Part shown: positions 62,001 to 64,000 of the stretch, one piece after another | Layout: each line of letters begins with the position of its first letter | Numbering within the stretch: the first letter of the stretch is position 1 | Program-made: the position numbers and the translations under genes | Notes under the pieces: generated by a model | Told to the model about the DNA's origin: nothing | Databases searched by the model: none | The model's input: only the letters and a program-made list of their open reading frames with translations | NCBI GenBank assembly: GCA_030272585.1 | Contig: BSYQ01000001.1 | Span: 6,882,001 to 6,946,000, forward strand | Direction: 5' to 3' | DNA length: 64,000 bases | Source: Bryopsis sp. KO-2023 | Taxonomy: Eukaryota; Chlorophyta; Ulvophyceae; Bryopsidales; Bryopsidaceae

Positions 62001-62668
62001 GGATTTAGCCGGAGCTTTGGAGCTCGATTTCTTGGGCGAGGGATTTCTGGCTCTGGCCCCATTCCATAATTAAAAAAACAGACATAAGCACCAGTGTTAA
62101 TCATCCCTTCGAGGTAATTTCTCAATGGCTCATTCTCAACCAAAAGAAAAGGATTCTGGAGGCGAAGCTTCACTGTCACTGTGGTTCGAGGGAGGGGAGC
62201 TCACGGTTTCGACGTTGTCGTATTTTTCTCCGCAGTGGACTTCGCGCTTTTATCTTTCTCCTGCCGAGCCCAAAGAAAAAAGAAATTTCAACCGATGAAG
62301 AGAAACGAGGCAGGAATATGGAGGTCGACACGCCACGCTCCCCACGAATCCAACGACTCATATCACGATGGCGTCCTGAGTAGGCGACGAAGCACGAACC
62401 TTTTTTTCCGCCTGTTGTTTTCCTGCATGCATAACAAAGCGACGAGTTTAATGACGACTCTGCGCACAAGCTGCCGATACCCCGAAAATCAATCAAGTCG
62501 ATGACACGCAGCGAATGCGTTCAGTTACCTTTCGTCGGAGCGAAAAACTTTCTGATGTCCTGCACAAAACCGAGAAATTCGTGGAGTTACTTGGGACGTC
62601 GAGGTTAAAACCGCATGCCACGAACGACGAAAAAATCGAAAGATAACCTATTGGGCTTGGCTCACCAT
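56090..62668 (-). CDS. RFC1: replication factor C large subunit (RFC1)
   Basis: Nineteen exons: 62668-62666, 62559-62529, 62422-62400, 62260-62205, 62052-61962, 61727-61572, 61275-61069, 60953-60762, 60490-60337, 60060-59835, 59705-59509, 59306-59171, 58965-58785, 58444-58289, 57975-57860, 57625-57475, 57208-57015, 56723-56456 and 56284-56090 (TAG); about 910 residues, every junction in phase. The N-terminal PCNA-binding motif is MDIRKFFAPTK, with ATG alone in exon 1. Basic and acidic low complexity follows, then a BRCT domain (LGGYAFVISGVLDSLMRSEA, residues 190-253), Walker A GSPGVGKTSSAR (near 368), Walker B LIMDEVDGMGGGDRGG, sensor PIICICND and the RFC1 C-terminal domain (VQENYLNHI, RERQEWSLLPATIAVG). 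An acidic stretch and an RG/KG-rich basic tail end the protein. RFC1 loads PCNA onto primed DNA in the RFC pentamer. The 234-base intron 61961-61728 is a multiple of three without stops. Confidence 0.95.
60503..60560. mobile_element. 58-base hairpin insertion flanked by 7-base direct repeats
   Basis: Arms GTAATCACACGAAAA (60504-60518) and its exact complement (60546-60560) pair, and pairing continues inward with mismatches, leaving a loop near AATTATTTGATA. Direct repeats ATCAAGA lie at 60496-60502 and 60561-60567, as a target duplication would. It sits 12 bases upstream of the acceptor of RFC1 exon 9. It resembles a very small foldback or MITE-like element; a single copy cannot place it in a family. 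Confidence 0.55.
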
Positions 62669-62992
62669 CTGGAGTTTCTTGCCGGCCACTGCGACCTAGA
62701 AAAACACCGAAAGCCTCACAAGTTCGGAAAAACAAAACGAAGGAGTCCAGTGGGGTTGAGGAATCCCTGCGATCATGTTCGTAACGGTTAAAAATAGAAC
62801 TTGCGTCAGCGCGCAGATTTCAAAATTCTTTGGGAGCCGTGACGATCGGCGAAAACGTTCAATAACAAATCTGGTCGACTGCAACTCGCGGACGGATATT
62901 TTGCGAAAGGTACCTCTGATTTCGGGTGCGATCGCTTTTTTCCCTCCCACGCACCTGCACGAAAGGCGAGACATCGACTGCGGTTCGGAAGC

Positions 62993-64000
62993 ATGCGTCC
63001 ACGGATACGAACGGCAGATGATTTGGGTGGGCTTGGAGGTTGGTGGTCTGGGATACCTCCCTTGACGAAGCTTTTGGGTGGCATGTGGCTGGGGACTGCT
63101 GTGGGTGCACAGCTCAATATCGTTCCTCTTGCCCAGATGGCGATGTCCTGGCGCCAAGTGATTAAAAGGCTTCAGGTATAGCACCAGAAAATAACGGATA
63201 AGCAGGAATGGTTGGTGTATTTTCAAAGAAAAACTTGTTTCCTGGAAAAATGAAAAGTGGGTTTTGGCAGCACTATTGGAAGATGAAGGACATGAAATTA
63301 TTTTGGTTTTGTTTGTTTTTCATTCCACGAATGAGGAACCGTTTCAAGGATCTTTTTTCATTTATGGGAAAAAACCGATGGGAAAAAAGTGATGGCTCCT
63401 TTTTACCTTTGTTTTTTATTTCTCTTCTTGAAAGGAAAAATCGTTTTTGTCGGAGGAGAAAAACAAAAAAGTTATAAAGAAATGAAGAATTAAAATCTGG
63501 CAGCGACACCACAAAAAGGAATCCAATGGCAAAACAAAACAACCCAAAAAACAATTAAATGATGAGCGGTTATGCCTTTGAATCCCTGTCTGACAGATCT
63601 GGCGACTGGTAACTCACGTCGGGTTCGTGGCACCCCTATCACGGTACTTCGCGTTTCGCCTCTTGTGGCTGTTCATCTATGGGCCCCCGCTGGAGCAGCA
63701 AATGACGGCCTACAACCCAGGAGAATTCGCTTTCCTCATTCTCTTTGCCACCGTCATGTTCAACATCGTCTACATATTCTACCCAATGGGTTTCTGCGGG
63801 AGCGCCCTGATTTTCACCATCCTCTACCTCTGGTCCCGTAACTTCTCGAGCCAAGAGGTGTCGATCTGGGGTTTGCTCAACATCAAGGCGTTTTACCTCC
63901 CGTGGGCGTTCTTAGGGGTGGATCTCTTGATGGGGATGCCCATGGCTATGTTGTACCCGGATTTGATCGGGATAGGCATTGGACATCTGTATTATTTCCT
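62993..64000 (+). CDS. Derlin (ERAD rhomboid pseudoprotease), 3' end cut by the window
   Basis: Exon 1 62993-63175 and exon 2 63597 onward join in phase 0. Exon 1 carries WWSGIPPLTKLLGG and AMSWRQVIKRLQ; exon 2 begins IWRLVTHVGFVAPLSRYFAF, the conserved Derlin N-terminal block, then a hydrophobic helix, LYLWSRN and GLLNIKAFYLPWAFLG, and IGIGHLYYF at the edge. Derlins are ER membrane proteins that help move misfolded proteins to the cytosol for proteasomal degradation; an algal plastid paralogue (symbiont Derlin) would need a targeting leader, which is not evident. The start is the in-frame ATG at 62993 and gives a slightly long N-terminus. Confidence 0.9.

Noticed and set aside
1-64000. tRNA, rRNA, CRISPR, LTR element or LINE
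   Set aside because: No box A/B-like tRNA cores, rRNA segments, spaced repeats, long terminal repeats or reverse-transcriptase motifs were seen by eye. A covariance-model scan would be needed to exclude small RNAs.

Overview
The window is nuclear DNA from a eukaryote with many introns. I recognise about sixteen protein-coding genes on both strands, and most are interrupted by GT-AG introns of roughly 60-400 bases. Intergenic DNA is rich in homopolymers and in strand-asymmetric purine or G tracts. I saw no tRNA, rRNA, CRISPR array or virus-like element. The gene set (UPF0301/YqgE domain protein, PDZ protein with a transit-like leader, Alba-RGG protein, EF-hand/WD40 protein of the type found with cilia, DHRS7, CLPTM1) suggests a free-living, possibly plastid-bearing and flagellated protist. 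I cannot name the lineage from sequence alone. Exon borders were read by eye and accepted only where reading phase, splice dinucleotides and protein family all agreed.

Layout. 1-1984 (-): the visible part of a UPF0301/YqgE protein. 3680-5545 (+): RAD6-type ubiquitin-conjugating enzyme. 8161-9440 (-): secreted protein of ten Cys-pair repeats. 10459-12814 (-): CLPTM1. 13196-14781 (+): PDZ protein. 14851-16371 (-): DHRS7-like reductase. 16958-18808 (+): MOB1. 20197-20492 (-): unresolved exons. 20801-23687 (+): APC6/CDC16. 24886-25791 (+): Dullard/Nem1-like phosphatase. 28364-33193 (+): EF-hand/WD40 protein. 35001-35525: pogo-like DNA transposon remnant. 35704-36832 (-): U2AF35. 37109-38098 (+): coiled-coil protein. 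39279-43138 (-): large low-complexity protein ending in a TFIIS N-terminal-like domain. 44725-49179 (-): very long U2AF65. 49530-50610 (+): small basic protein with a mitochondrial-type leader. 52044-53669 (+): Alba-RGG protein. 56090-62668 (-): RFC1. 62993-64000 (+): start of a Derlin.

Several genes serve linked processes, though nothing shows they are co-regulated. U2AF35 and U2AF65 form the heterodimer that recognises 3' splice sites. MOB1 and APC6 act at mitotic exit. RAD6 and RFC1 meet at the replication fork, through PCNA ubiquitination and clamp loading. Derlin and CLPTM1 are ER membrane proteins. The less ordinary items are the long N-terminal extension on U2AF65, the Cys-pair repeat protein, a 58-base hairpin insertion just upstream of an RFC1 splice acceptor, a GC-AG intron, an RFC1 initiator codon isolated by an intron, and the pogo remnant.
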